From positions 1 through 64,000 of the forward strand of contig JAKJHU010001546.1 in assembly GCA_022316685.1 (NCBI GenBank): a stretch of DNA of 64,000 nt. The letters run 5' to 3'. Positions 1-11,388 of this stretch are shown one piece after another. The DNA comes from Progne subis subis. Taxonomy: Eukaryota; Chordata; Aves; Passeriformes; Hirundinidae. Made by a program: the position numbers and the translations under genes. The notes under the pieces are model-generated. The model saw nothing but the letters and a program-made list of their open reading frames with translations. It was not told the origin of the DNA and made no database searches. Within the stretch, counting starts at the first letter, position 1. Each line of letters starts with the position of its first letter.

Positions 1-3000
1 TAACCTCCTGGTTTCAAACCCAAGGCTTTGTGTGGTGCCCAGGCAGAGGCAGGCAGGACACAGAGCTGTCAGCAAAGGAAGGGGCCAGCGAGGTGGGGCA
101 GCCGGGGGATGACGACAGCCTGCAGGGACAGAGGCGCAGGGCATGGACACCGTAGGACAGCCTGGGCTGGAGAGGGCACAGGGATGGGCAGCAGCTGAAA
201 GGCCCTGACACAGCCAACTCCTGCAGCACTTGGGCCATGGCTGCTGGCCCTGGGCCTGAGCCATGAGCAGGAGACAAGTGACCCTGGCAGGCCTGGGGCC
301 TCATTGCCTCCTTGTCCCTGCTCAGCAGCCTGGCAGGGGCCGCCCCATGGTGCTGCCCTTGGCATTGCACATCCCCACATCCCAGTGTCCTGGGAAGAGC
401 CCTGAGCACTGAGGGAGGGACAGGATCTGCCTTGGCAGGGGCTGGGGCTCAGGCCTTGGCCCTTTGCATTCCTGAAACACATCAGGTTTGCTGAGCATCA
501 GAGACACCTTTGCCTTGTTTGTCCCCACCTGTCATCACTGCCTGCAGTGTTCTGCTCTAACTGGAACTGGGGACACTTTCCTCAGTTGGGTTGCTCTGTG
601 GGACCCATTAAAACTTGAAGAAACTTCAATGTTTCAATTTAACTTTGAGTTCTTGAGAAGTTTTTTGAACATACTCTCAGGGACAAAGTTGAATGTAAAC
701 AACACTAAATCCATGAGAGGCTCATTAAAGGTCTTGTGCTGTGTCTGTGCTGCTGAGCTGGGCCGGGCTCCTGGCAACCAAGAAAAGTTTCACAAATACA
801 TTTCTCCTGAGGAGAAATCCTCCTGCAGATGGGTCAATTGTGTTATTTGAAATGTAGACTCAGAGTGAAAGTTTACACTGGCAGAACTACCTTTTCTGTT
901 CCTTTCTCAGTAATTGTTAACTCTCTCTTCTTTCTTTGTTTTGGTTTAGTTTTGTTCTTAACAGTATAGAACATCATTCTCTTACATGGGATTTTAGCTT
1001 TTGTCCTTATGCCTACTGATATCTATGCCTATGGAACTTCTGCCTATGGAACCTTAACTTTTGAATACAATATGTATGTTTCACCAGCAAATAAACACAT
1101 TGAACTGATTAATAGAACTAATCAGTCTCTAGCTCCCACTGCTGCTTTAGTAAATTCTCTTGCTCCTTTTTCAGGTTTTGTTGCTTTTGTCTTCTGCAAT
1201 TTCAGTTCTTCTGTTGGCTGAAGCAACATCTCTGCTTGCTGTTACTCTCCTTCTTGTATAGTTCTTTTCAACACTTTCCCTCATACAGTTACAAACTCAT
1301 TTTCATGACGTTTCTTCTCTTTGAGTTTGGTCACCTCCATTTTTTTTGCGTTAGTTACTCACTCCAAGCTTTTCTTACGTGCCCTTTGTCCCGCTCCAAC
1401 TCCACCTTCTCAAAGCTCTGCTGCCACTTCTAGCTACACATTGCTGCCATGAACACTGGCAGGTGCCACCCCAGGATCCCACAAACTGCGGCCATACCTT
1501 GGGGCCGTGTCTCATAAGTTAGTCAGATTCTTGGGCTTTCAGTTCTGCCTACATTGCTTTCAAGCTCTCAGGTCCACCTGCCTGCAATTCATCTGGATTT
1601 TTAGGCTCTCAGGTCTCCCTATTTTGCTCTCAGACTCTCTTCACCTGCTCTGATCTTCATGCTCTAGACCCACCTGGCTCAGTTCAGCTGGGCTCCACCA
1701 TCTCACTGTCTCACTGGTCTGTAGTCATCTGCCAGGATCATGTCAGGGTCACCATTCATCATTGCCCAGTCCTCACAGGGGGCACCAGTTGACAGTGGAG
1801 TCATAACTGACGCAGGTGTCAGTCCTGTATTATCTAAAAACTCTTACACTTTTCTCTCTGTAGCCTACCCACAGGCAGCTTCACACAGACTTCTGGCTCC
1901 TTCTCTCTTCCCCCTGCAGGACTGGCTAACTCTTTCCTGTCCCTTGAAAGAGCACCAGACCCTCTCTGTCCCTCATATGCCTTCATGACCCTTCTCCTCC
2001 CAGCACAGCCTGCAGACTCCAACTGACTCTTGCCCAGCTCACCCACTGTGTTATAACACTCACTCTCATTGGACATAGCTGGGATCTATTAAGGGCAAGG
2101 CTGTTCCCACTCTTGGGAATTAGTACAGCTGCAATTTATCAGGGGCGAGATTGCCTTCAGCACTATCTCTATTCTCTTTACAATCTGTCCTCCCACACCA
2201 GGAGAATCTGTGTACAGTACAGAACCTCATGGAACCAAGGGGCCATTGTGGCACAGCAAGGCCTTGTGGAACCAAAGGGACCATGGTGACACTACGGAAC
2301 CTCATGGAACTACGGGTCCATGGTGACACAGCAGGGCTGCAGAACCAAGGAGTCCATTGTGACACTGCAGAACCTCATGGGATCACGGTGTCCATGTTAC
2401 ACACTGAACCTCATGGAACAAAGGGTCCATGTGACACTGTGGAACCAAGGAGACTGTTGCTGGCAGTACGAAAGCTCATGGAACCAAAAGTCCATTGTGA
2501 CTTGTGGGACCTCATGGAACCATGGAGACCATTAGGACACTTCAGGACCCATTAGAACCAAGGAGCCATTGTGACACTGCAGGTCCTTGTATAACCAAGG
2601 GGTCATTGTAGCAGAGAAGGGCCTCATGGAATCAAGGGGATGGTAGTGACACTGTGGGTCCATGAGACCACAAGGACATTCTGACTCTGGAGCCAAGGAT
2701 ACCATTGGTACACAACAGTTCCTCATGGAACCAAGGAGGCATTGTGATCTGGTGGGGGAATGCGCTGAGTCTATGATGACACTTCAAGGCCTTGTGACAC
2801 CAAAGGGCCATTGTGGAACTGCAGGGCCTCAGGGAACCAACGAGACCATTGTGACATTGCACGGCCTCAGGGCAGCAAGGGCCATTGTGACACTCTGGGG
2901 CTTTGTAGAACCAAAGGGCCATTGTGACACTGTGCCCAGGAACCAAGGAGATCATTGTGACACTACAGGGCTCCATGGAACTAAGAACTCATGTAACAGT

Positions 3001-3120
3001 GGAATCAAGGTTCCATTCCATACTTCAGGGCTTCATGAATCCAAGGTGCCATTGTGATACTGTGGAACCAAAAGAGACCACTGTAACTCAGCAGGGCCTC
3101 ATGGAATTCTGGAAACCATT
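1..3120 (+). repeat. Segmental duplicate A, copy 1
   Basis: This block is matched in the same orientation by 29590-32700, with small indels throughout. It has three parts: a GC-rich piece (1-860), an AT-richer piece with no recognisable gene (860-2200), and a ~38-bp minisatellite (2214-3135). The first piece also occurs at 34450-35270 and, reversed, at 25170-25990, so that ~850-bp unit is present four times. The open frames in it are preserved only as shadows between copies and show no domain I recognise. The piece at 1520-1700 contains loosely repeated CTCTCAGGTC-type words. The left edge is cut by the window. Confidence 0.85.
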
Positions 3121-3135
3121 ATGACATTCCGAGGC
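2214..3135 (+). repeat. ~38-bp minisatellite, locus 1
   Basis: Degenerate tandem units of about 36-40 bp centre on the words GGAACCAAGG, CCATTGTGACACTG and CAGGGCCTCATGG. I count roughly 24 units. Neighbouring units differ at several positions, so the array is old. Some unit lengths are near multiples of three, which leaves long repetitive open frames on both strands that I do not regard as genes. Sister loci are at 4395-4850, 26335-27965, 31795-32935, 48860-49160 and 58262-58445. Confidence 0.9.
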
Positions 3136-3136
3136 T

Positions 3137-4390
3137 TGTTTTACATGGCCTGGTTTTTGTCAGCAGGAGAGGCCACAGAGGTGGCTTCTGTGAGAAGCTA
3201 CTGGAAGCTTCCACCGTGCAGAGTAGAGCAAATCTCTGATTGCTCTGAAGATGGACATGCTGCTGGCCCAATTAGAGAAGTTGGTCACACCTCTGTAATG
3301 ACATATTTAAGGAAGAAAATCAAAACAGCACACATGCAGTTGTTTCCAGGGGTCATGAGCCACCGCTGCTAGGACATCCCGGCATGGCTCACATCGATGC
3401 ACCACTGCAGCCTCTGCCATTTCAGTGCAGCCCACAGCGAGCCTTGCCTGCCTGGCCGCCCCTAGCTAGCCATGCCATGGGCAGGAGGGCAGGGATAGTG
3501 ATGGAGCTTCTCCATCTCAGTGCCCACATTTAGAAAGACATTAAACAGCACCATCAGCACGGCAGCCACATGGCCGGTAGTGGAAAAAGGAAGAGTAATT
3601 TTCCAACGTGGAAATTCACCAGAATCAACCTCTTGGCGCTACAAGATGCTGCAAGTATCATTGAATTAGTGGAACTTGTTGGCAATGGTACCTACAGGCA
3701 GCAATTCTTTTAGATAGAGAAGAGGAGGAAGTGGAGACATGTAAGAGAAAACAACATGGCAGCACCAAGGTGAGTGGAAAAGGAGGGGAGGAGTGCTCTA
3801 AGAGTTGGAGCTGAAATTTCTCTGCAAACTGTGGTGAGGACAATTGTGAAACAAACTGTGCCCCTGTAATCCATGAAGTCCTTCGGATATGCAGAGATCC
3901 AGTCGCAGCCTGTGGAAAAAGTGCTCATGCTGGAGCAGGTAGATGCCAGAGGAAACTGTGATCCAGTGAGAGACCTGAGCAGAGAGAGAGGGCCCTTGCT
4001 CCTAGAAATAAAGAAAGAGGACCTTTCCTGCCAAACTAGAGCAGCCTAACCTTAAAAGATTGCACCCCATGAAGAAGTGTCCCACACCACAACAGCATTG
4101 GAAAGACTGGCCATGGCAGGGACTCATGACATAGCAGAAGAAAAACTCCTCTCCCTGAGCAAACAGAAAAATATCTCCTGACAAACTGAAAAAACCCCAC
4201 TCCCTGTCTCCCTGCACTATTGGTGGCAAAGAGGAGGGGTCTGAGGGACAAAAATGATATTTTAAAGGCTTCTTTTACTTCTCATTATCATCCTCTTACT
4301 CTGTTAATAATAAATTTACTTTATACCTTTAAATTTGAACCTATTTTGCCCTTAGAATGTTTTTCTACCAGTCCTCATCTCAACTCATGA
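3137..4390 (+). mobile_element. Old solo LTR of an avian ERVL, truncated
   Basis: The order of landmarks follows the long avian ERVL LTR as I remember it. A GGCCTGGTTTTTGTCAGCAG start is followed by a gtggcttctgtgagaagct block, an ACATATTTAAG TATA-like site near 3300, GTGATCCAGTGAGAGACC near 3960, and a polyadenylation region (AATAATAAATTTAC, ~4305) followed by TTTTGCCC near 4345. The later part aligns with the younger LTR copies at 12078-13116 and 56766-57560. About 370 bp in the middle (3342-3710) has no counterpart in those copies and may be an older LTR variant or an insertion. The 3' end is lost where the next minisatellite starts. Confidence 0.7.
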
Positions 4391-4394
4391 ATCC

Positions 4395-4850
4395 AAACCA
4401 CGACAGAGGCCTTGTGAATCAAGGGGCTCTGCAGGCCTTGAGGAACCAAAGAGCCATTGTGACACTGCAGGGCCGAATGGAAGCAACGAGACCATTCTTG
4501 GAGTGCCCATGGAACCAAGGGGCCATTGTGACACCACAGGGCCTCATAGAACTGAGGTAACCATTGTGACCTTGCCAGGTCTCATGGAAGGAAGAAGCCA
4601 TTGTGACACTACAGGTACCCATGGAACAAGGGCCCAGGGTGACACAGACAGGCCTTGTGGAACCAGCAGGGCCATGGTGATCCTGGGGAGCCCAATAAAA
4701 GCAAGGGGCCATTGTGGCTCTCTGTGACCTCATGGAACCAACGGGCCATTGTGTCACAGGGCAGTCCCATGGAACCAAGGAAACCACTGTGACACTGCAA
4801 GGCCTCATGGAAGCAAAGGGCCCAGTGTGCCACTGTGGACCCAGAGCAGA
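4395..4850 (+). repeat. ~38-bp minisatellite, locus 2
   Basis: About twelve degenerate units of the same family as 2214-3135, again built on GGAACCAAGGGGCCATTGTG and CTCATGG words. The array directly follows the truncated ERVL LTR and directly precedes a CR1 fragment. Confidence 0.88.
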
Positions 4851-4869
4851 GCTCCTTGTCCCAGAAAGT

Positions 4870-5190
4870 CCCTGGCAATGCAGGGATGAAGGGAACAGGA
4901 CAGGCTGTGGGGATCAGGGGCAGGGCACAGCCAGGGATTTGGGGTGGTTGTGAGCCCAGGGCAGGAGCCGGCCCTTGGCCTTGGTGAACCTCATCCAATT
5001 GTCCTGGGCCCATGGCTCCAGCCTGTCCAGATCCCTCTGCAGAGCTTCCTGCCCTCCAGCACAGCCACACTCCCACCCAGCCTGGGCTCACTGGGAACTG
5101 ACTGAGGGTGCCCTCGATGTCCTCGTCCAGATCATCCATCAAGAGATTTAACTGACCTGGTCCCAGTCCTGAGCCCTGGGGACACCCCTG
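4870..5190 (-). mobile_element. CR1 LINE reverse-transcriptase fragment
   Basis: On the minus strand the frame beginning at 5142 reads MMDDLDEDIEGTLSQF. It continues in broken frames through the region corresponding to CR1's DDTKLGG, EGRxALQRDLDRL and KFxKxKCRVLHLG blocks. This is the part of the polymerase just after the catalytic palm. Only ~320 bp remain and frameshifts prevent any function. It belongs to a different CR1 copy from those in the duplication arms. Confidence 0.7.
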
Positions 5191-5199
5191 GATGTGACT

Positions 5200-5580
5200 C
5201 CATTCCTCAGCTGCTCTGAGTCCCAGGGGTTGGAGGAGGGAAATGGTGGGGTGGGGGTAGGGACCAAGTGTGATTGATTGTCAGCCATGAAGGGTCTGGA
5301 TTTTCAGATCTATTCAGACTGCACTAGGAGGTGATGAGGAACAATATCAACTGGAGATTGCTGATATCAATCTATAAACAGGAAAAGAAACCTAAACATG
5401 ATGAAACAACTATTTCTTCATTGTTTTTAATATAGTATATTCACATTGAATACACTTCTGAAAACTGCAGAAACTTCTAATTAACCACAGAAGGATTGAA
5501 GACTTCATTTATTCCCAGGGGCTTGTCTTGTTTGCGTATTGTGGACAAATGTTAATGAGCCTTTGTCAACAAATTTCTCA
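5200..5580 (+). repeat. Fragment of the inverted-duplication unit
   Basis: This stretch matches 42820-43190 in the same orientation and 17310-17640 reversed. Shared landmarks are GGAGGAGGGAAATGGTGGGG, TGATTGATTGTCAGCCATGA, TATCAATCTATAAACAGGA and TTGAAGACTT. It is a fourth, short and more diverged copy of part of the ~14-kb duplicated unit. No gene is visible in it. Confidence 0.8.
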
Positions 5581-6289
5581 ACTGAAGACCTCAGGAAGAG
5601 GTGTTTAGAAAAGTAAACTTCATTACAACCACCAGGTTGCTGATGACCTATCCTCATCATGTCAGGAATGACAGAAATGGGCACAGCTTTCTGGCTGCCC
5701 CAGCTTTGGGATGGGCCCTGGGCCTGGAGCAGGAACAGCTCCTGAGGGCCACAAGGCCGGGGCTGTTGTGCTGGCCTGGGCAGATGGCATGGCAGCAGGG
5801 GCTGCAGAGCTCTCAGGATGTCCTGGAGAGGAGAGCAGGGCACACAGGGAGCCTCCTTTTCCCTTGGCCAGGCACCTTCCCCCATGGCTGGGGCTGAGCC
5901 CTCTCTGAGCTGCAGCTGCTGCTGTGCCCTTGCGAGGGGCTGAGGCCGTGGGGCCCCTGCCCAGAGCAGCCTGCCCTGAGCAGAGCTGTGGGGCCAGAGC
6001 CGGCTGGGCTGTGCTGGGGAGAGGCCCTTGGTGCTGCCGAGAGCTCAGGGCAGCTGGCAGAGCTTGGAGGGAGCTGGGCTGGGCTGAGAGAGCCTGCCAC
6101 AGAAACCATCAGTGTCCATCTCAGCCTGTGTGAGCGTGCAGGGGCCAAGAAAAGCACCCCAGGGTCCACAGAGTTCTCTGTGTGGGAGCTGAGCTTGTGA
6201 CCCCTGGAGCCGTCCAAGTGCTGGGGCTGCATCTCCAGCTCCAGTGGGATGGGACAGATGGGAGCAGGGACAAATAGTGTCTGCTGGAT
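5581..6289. other. GC-rich stretch without a recognised feature
   Basis: This is a GC-rich, CAG/CTG-rich sequence. Several open frames of 60-140 codons overlap on both strands, but they have the mixed Ala/Gly/Pro/Ser composition expected of GC-rich non-coding DNA and no recognisable domain. I see no RNA gene, LTR or LINE piece here. Confidence 0.5.
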
Positions 6290-7126
6290 TATTTACTGTC
6301 AGACCTGTCTGCCCTTGGAGGATTTTCTGGGAGCAACCATTGGATGTACAGATTTTTGAATGTGGAATCCCAATTCCAGCTTTTTGTGCCTGAGGAGAAG
6401 GCCACTTCTTTTCCATGGGAAGGAAAGCATGGACTCCCAGTGTTTGGAAGGCAGATGAGAGCCAGCCCTCAGGAGGCCAAGGCCAGCCAGGCCTATCTGT
6501 AATGGCAGCTTTCCTGTAGGGAAGATATTTGGATATAGGACTTTAGGAGGCAGAATCTCAATGTCTGTCATGGGCACCTGGAGAAGCAGGATTGTTCTTT
6601 TCCATAGGAAGGAAAGGTCAGAGCCCCAGTGTTTCAGGGCAGTTTAGAGGTAACCACCAGAGGCCAAGGCCAGCCAGAGCTTTCTGTGTTGGCAGCTTTT
6701 ATCTGGGAGAAACCCTTACCTATAGGAATTTTTGGAGAATTACTGATTTTGGCCATGGGTGCCTGTGCAGGAGGAACAGTTCTTTTCAACAGGAGCGAAA
6801 GCACAGAGCCTCAGTGTTTAAAGGCAGGTGAGACCCAGCTCTCAGAAAGACAAGGTCAGCCAGACTTGTTGGTAATGACAGCTTTTGTCTGTGAGGAATC
6901 CCTGGATATTGGGAAATTTGGAGGGGAATCCCATTTTAGCCATGGATGCTTCCATTTGAAGGGAAGCCCAGAGCCCCAGTGTTTGAGGGGAACATGAGAA
7001 GAGACCCTCGACATGCCAAGGTCAGTTGGAGCAGCCAGGCCAAGCCAACCAGACCTGTTACCTGTCCCTTGGATTCATGGGTCATCATAGTGTGAGGCTG
7101 GTCCCTTGTTTCCATGGGGGGTCCAC
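6290..7126 (-). repeat. ~190-bp satellite, array A
   Basis: About 4.4 tandem units. The recurring phrase CAGTGTTT, followed by a GGCAGATGAGAGCC-like block, recurs near 6440, 6626, 6811 and 6976, giving spacings of ~165-186 bp. Each unit also contains a TTCTTTTCCATRGGAAGGAA block and a CAAGGCCAGCCAGRCCT block. Reversed, the units align with arrays B (28870-29310) and C (32940-34170). The array is cut off exactly at the provirus LTR start (7127). Confidence 0.85.
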
Positions 7127-7701
7127 TGTTGGGGAGGATGAAGCCAAAAACCCCTATAAATATGATTGCCTGTATTCTGAGAATGTGGGACCTGTGGGTG
7201 AGATAGAATTGAAAGTAAGTTTTGATGTTTCATATGTATTGGATACTGGATGTATGGGAAAACAGTTACATGACCAGCTGAAGGTCACCAGCAGCCAGAC
7301 CCAGGTCAAATGGAATGTTCTGTCTCACCCCCCAATGGTTCATCCCACACCTGTACCCCTCCCCTGAAGTGTCAGGTATCTGTAACCTCATTGGCACAGA
7401 TCCTGTTCCTGCCCACCTCAAGACCCCTTATCAGGGGTCTGCAGTGGTGGCTCGCTCTCTTGCGCTCTTGCTTTTGCTCCTCTCCTCTTGCCCTTTGCTC
7501 CTTGCTCCCCTCCATTCCCTTCCTCTCCCTTCCCCCACCTCCTAGGCCTTGCACTGAGCTGCAGCCTGGCAGCTCAGCAAGGCCTCACATCCCTTACAAT
7601 AAACCCAATCTTCTAAAACCTAACTACAGAGATCTCTCGTCTACATATATCTATGCCATCCTGGAGTCCACAACAGCAGCAGGGAGAAAACAATTTCTAC
7701 A
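7127..7701 (+). repeat. 5' LTR of class II provirus
   Basis: It starts TGTTGGGGAGGATGAAGCC and ends TTTCTACA, and aligns end to end with 11309-11888. An ACAATAAACCC polyadenylation signal lies near 7600. The C/T-rich stretch at 7440-7550 is shared with the 3' LTR, with small indels. The TG...CA ends match the usual retroviral termini. Confidence 0.9.
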
Positions 7702-7703
7702 AG

Positions 7704-7721
7704 TGACGCTCAATGTGGAAA
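7704..7721 (+). promoter_or_regulatory. Primer-binding site, lysine-tRNA type, degenerate
   Basis: TGACGCTCAATGTGGAAA lies two bases after the 5' LTR. By eye it agrees at 13 of 18 positions with the tRNA-Lys complementary site typical of betaretrovirus-like elements (TGGCGCCCAACGTGGGGC). Position and spacing are as expected; the mismatches indicate age. Confidence 0.65.
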
Positions 7722-8245
7722 ACGCCGGACCCAGCCTTTCAAGCTGTGAGAGACTTCCCCATGGACGGTAACTAAATTACCAGTTGTAGTATACTCGGTG
7801 TCGCGAGCACAGCAAATCGTTGCTGGGCAGCGTGAGGCTGGAGCTCTTTAAAGTTGCCGAGGACAAAACCTTGAGCACAAGGATCGCTACTAAGTAGCGA
7901 TCACTTCGAGCTCTGAGGAGGTTTTGTCGGGCATCCCTCGAGCACAGAGGCTGCTGCCGAGCGGCGGCCACTGGAGCTCACGGAGGGAACTTTGCCGTGG
8001 TAATTTCCACGTGCATTGAGCGCACGTGGGCACTGCTTTGCACTGCCCGCACTGAAGCGCTGAGTGGATTTGGAGTCCCCGAGCACGGAAAAGCTGTTCC
8101 TGAGTGAAGCCTGAAGCCAGAGCTCTGAGGGGGACCTTGCAGTGTCCTGAGAGCCGACTGGAGTGTCTGGCCAACCCCCACGTTCGATCTCAAGTGAGGA
8201 CCTGCTTCTGCGACATCGAGGTGAGCTACACTGGTATAAAATAAA

Positions 8246-9507
8246 ATGGGGCATTCCCACTCTAGCCTTGATAGAGATCTCTATAAACAAATTAAGCATC
8301 TGTTACGCTACAATCATAGTACTTTACATAAGCAAGAGCTAAAAGACCTTTTAGAATGGACTCTAGTTAACTTTCCCAACGCTGACCGTCAGCTGTCTTT
8401 ACCAGAGACTTTTGGGACTCAGTTGGAAATAGACTCTTTAATGATATTTCACGGAAGAATTTCGCTGTTGTTGAGCTCATTCCAGCTTGTAGAGCTCTCG
8501 TTGAGCTTTTCGCTGCAAAAGACGCCGCGGCACCTATTCACGATGGTCCCGGAGATACCCTCAGCGCGGCCGCGGGTCTGCAGCACAAACCGCCCCCCTC
8601 CCCCCCTCCGCGCCACGTGGTTTCGGTTTCCGCGGCCCCATCCCCCACCCGCGTGCCTGCGGCACCGTCCCCTCGCCCCAAGCCCCCACCGGACCCCGTG
8701 ACCCCTCCCACCGTGCCCTCGGTCCCATTCACGGCTCCGATTCCAGTTACCGGGGCTCCCTCCCCCCTCTCCAGCGCGCCGAGCCCCATCCCCGCCCCTG
8801 CCTCTGCGAGCCCACCCACTGATGGCATCCCGGCGGCACTTCTCGCTGCTGGCGCCGCGGCAGCACCCCCACCTTACCACGCGGCCCCGGCTGTACCCCC
8901 CCTCCCCGCCACGGGTCCCGCAGCCCAGCCGACCACCGTGTTTGCTGCGGTAGCTACTGCAGTCGCTGGCCTATTTCAGCAGGCAGCGACGCTTTTGCAA
9001 GCGGCACAGGTCCCCCTCGCTACAGCTGCGGCGGCGCCAGCGCCCGCGGTGCTGCCGGCGGCTGTGCCGGCGGCTCCCCTGGTGCACAATGGCGCAGAGA
9101 GGCCAGTCACTCCTCCGCGTGTTCCGGCGTATGCGTATGCGGAGCGCCCCAGCCCCCCGCCGCGGCGGATGCTGCAACCAGTTCCGGTCCCCGCTCCGCG
9201 GAATGCCGCAGCCCAGCCCGCAAGCTACGAGCAGCTCGCTCCCGCGGCACAAGCAGCGGCTCTTCCTCCGCGCCCCGTTCCTGCTCCACGGCGTGCCCCA
9301 GCCAGCCCTCCCATCCCTGCCGCCCCCATGGCAGCGCCAGAAGCCGCGGCTGCCATGGGTTCGATGCGCTGCCCTCTGACGCGGCCCCGGCGTGTCCTGC
9401 GCCCGCAGGCTCCTTCCGGTTCCCTGCCGCGGTCACAGGAGCGGCCCCTGCTGCGGCTCCTGCGCCCCAGCCGCCTCCCGCGCACCCGCTGCGGGCCGCC
9501 GCCATGA
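8246..9507 (+). pseudogene. gag remnant: matrix plus Pro/Ala-rich region (provirus 7127-11888)
   Basis: The frame opens at 8246 with MGHSHSSLDRDL. Gly2 followed by Ser suggests N-myristoylation of a class II matrix protein. That frame loses the homologous reading near 8434, where the downstream frame takes over and stays open to 9507. The second part is dominated by Pro and Ala (PPP, AAP, VPAAP runs), like the spacer between matrix and capsid in class II Gag but unusually long. The DNA from ~8520 to 9600 is much richer in GC and CpG than its surroundings. A frameshift and the lost capsid exclude function. Confidence 0.75.
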
Positions 9508-9996
9508 CACCACCACGCACAGAGCCTGTGCACTCCGCGCATGCGCAGACTGTGCACCCCGCATGCACAATTCGCGCCAACGCGCCATCCCGCATCACCG
9601 ACTTTCATACAGCCTCTCGGTTCCCGCGCGCCCCATGCCGATGCTGTGCCCAGCCGGATCTTGTTACACTGCCATCCCAAATAGTCCACAGTGCCACGCG
9701 TGCTGCACAGCCCCCGATGCTACAGCCATCAGCAGCTTCTACAACTACACTTCCAGCCGCCCTTCATTTGCCCACGACCCTGCAAACAGCACAACAGCAA
9801 CATGATTCTACAGCGACTTTTATGTATCCTTCCGCCCCTCCACCTCCAACCTGCATGCTACAATAACAGCTTCATGCCTGAGGAATCCTCCCGCAGCTCC
9901 AAGCTCTTCTCACATGTCTTCACTGACAGGCTCTGAACCTCCTTCGTTCCTGCCTCTGCCACCTGCATCCCTGCCTCTGCCACCGCATCTTGCATC

Positions 9997-10776
9997 GTGC
10001 CCAAGCATGACAGGACCACAGCTACGCACACAAACCGTGCAACGAGAAGGGGAGGATGGAATATAGCAGCCAATCTAACAAATACAGGACAGACAGAGAA
10101 CTGTTTTGCCCTAACAGCTGCCAGCTCTCTCAAATCTGAGGACCCACCACCACCTATCCCGATTTTGGAAGGTCCACAGAAATGTTCTGATGACCTTCAA
10201 CTGACAGACTGGCATGAAGTCACACGCGAAATACGCAAAGAGGAAAATTTAAACCCTCTAGCCATGCCTGTGATATTCAGCCAGCAAGCTGGAGGTCCCA
10301 GAACATGGACAGCGATTCCATCTCAGGAAATAAAGGAATTAAGAAAAGCAATAAAGGACAGTGGCATCTGCTCTCCATACTTTAAACAACTGTTAAAAAG
10401 TACCCTAGAAAGAACACACCAAACCATAAAACGTATTTTAAGTCAAGAGGAAAGGGGGAAAGCTCAGTATGTTTATAATTTTCTCAACAGCTCTGCAAAA
10501 GAGCCTGATCCCCACATTTACAGACATTTCTTGAACAATAAAAAGGTAAAACTGAAAGAACACCCCCCAGTTTCAATTAAAAATTTAGAATCAAGACAGT
10601 TAGAAAGACCATATAATCCTATAACATGGGTGAAGAGGTTTGCATTAGCCTCTACAGAAAAAGGACTCAAATGGATTCCAGCAAAGAACGTGAAACCGTA
10701 CCATGCATCGAAGCCTGCTGAGACCCCCACATCAGCCAGTACTGCTGCAAACCAAGCAGCAAGCACCCAGACCTGA
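9997..10776 (+). pseudogene. Capsid N-terminus fused in frame to integrase C-terminus
   Basis: A 259-codon uninterrupted frame. Residues ~89-135 resemble the start of a class II capsid (PV near 91, then WTAIPSQEIKELRKAIKDSG). From about residue 136 the sequence resembles the end of a class II integrase, with ERTHQTIKRIL, YNFLN, RHF, an ITWVKRFAL block and KWIPAKNVKPYH. The junction near 10402 must come from a deletion of several kilobases (rest of gag, pro, most of pol) that happened to preserve frame. The domains are truncated, so catalytic or assembly function is not expected. Confidence 0.75.
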
Positions 10777-11022
10777 GCTGCGCAGAATCATCAGGAGAAG
10801 ATGATCTGCCAAGAACAGCCCAAGAAAAGACTGGAGTTTTATCGTTTGCATGTTACTTTTTTGTTCTTTTGTTTTAGTTTTTGTAGTGAAGTTTTACCTA
10901 AGTCAATCAAAGACTAATGTCTGTTACTTTGGCCAAGTCTGCAGGCTCTGATACCATCTATCTGACAGAAGCCCTGAAAAACCTGTTTAGTTAGAGTACC
11001 TTTTTCAAAAGATTTTGAAGGT

Positions 11023-11388
11023 TTGTGCTGCATGAATTTATCTGATCACTCTGTTTCCATTCACAAACAATTACAAGAATTGAGAGATTTAGCTAGCCAA
11101 ATTACAGTAGATGACCCATCTTGGCTGGACAATTTGTTTGACGGTTTGAGCTTTGCACCTTGGCTAAAGGAACTTTGTAAGATAGGTTTAATTGTTCTAA
11201 TAGTAGTTATTGTAGTTTTAGTAGTGGTTCCCTGCATACTTCATTGTGTGCAAAAAGTAATGAGTAAGACAGTGTCTAGCGTTTTAGTTGTTAATAAGAC
11301 GGGGGAGATGTTGGGGAGGATGAAGCCAAAAAACCCTATAAATATGATTGCCTATATTCTGAGAATGTGGGACCTGTTAGTGAGATAG
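11023..11388 (+). pseudogene. env transmembrane C-terminal remnant (provirus 7127-11888)
   Basis: This open frame has a pre-membrane SWLDNLF...WLKEL segment (residues ~33-51), one hydrophobic helix (residues ~54-70) and a Cys-containing post-membrane segment CILHCVQ. That layout is typical of the anchor end of class II retroviral Env. From residue ~96 the reading continues into the 3' LTR and stops at 11386-11388. Surface subunit, fusion peptide and ectodomain are absent. The frame opens only a few codons before the recognisable part, so the annotated start is not a natural one. Confidence 0.7.
11296..11308 (+). promoter_or_regulatory. Polypurine tract
   Basis: AAGACGGGGGAGA lies immediately before the 3' LTR start TGTTGGGG. 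This is the position and composition expected for the plus-strand primer of a retrovirus. Confidence 0.75.

Noticed and set aside
1600..1700. Telomere-like TTAGG words (GGATTTTTAGGCTCTCAGG)
   Set aside because: Isolated words with no TTAGGG tandem array.
2151..2555. Possible protein with GHCDTAGPHGTK-like repeats, and similar frames at 26485-27950 and 31740-32830
   Set aside because: These are translations of the ~38-bp minisatellite. Indels shift frame often and no copy has a conserved start.
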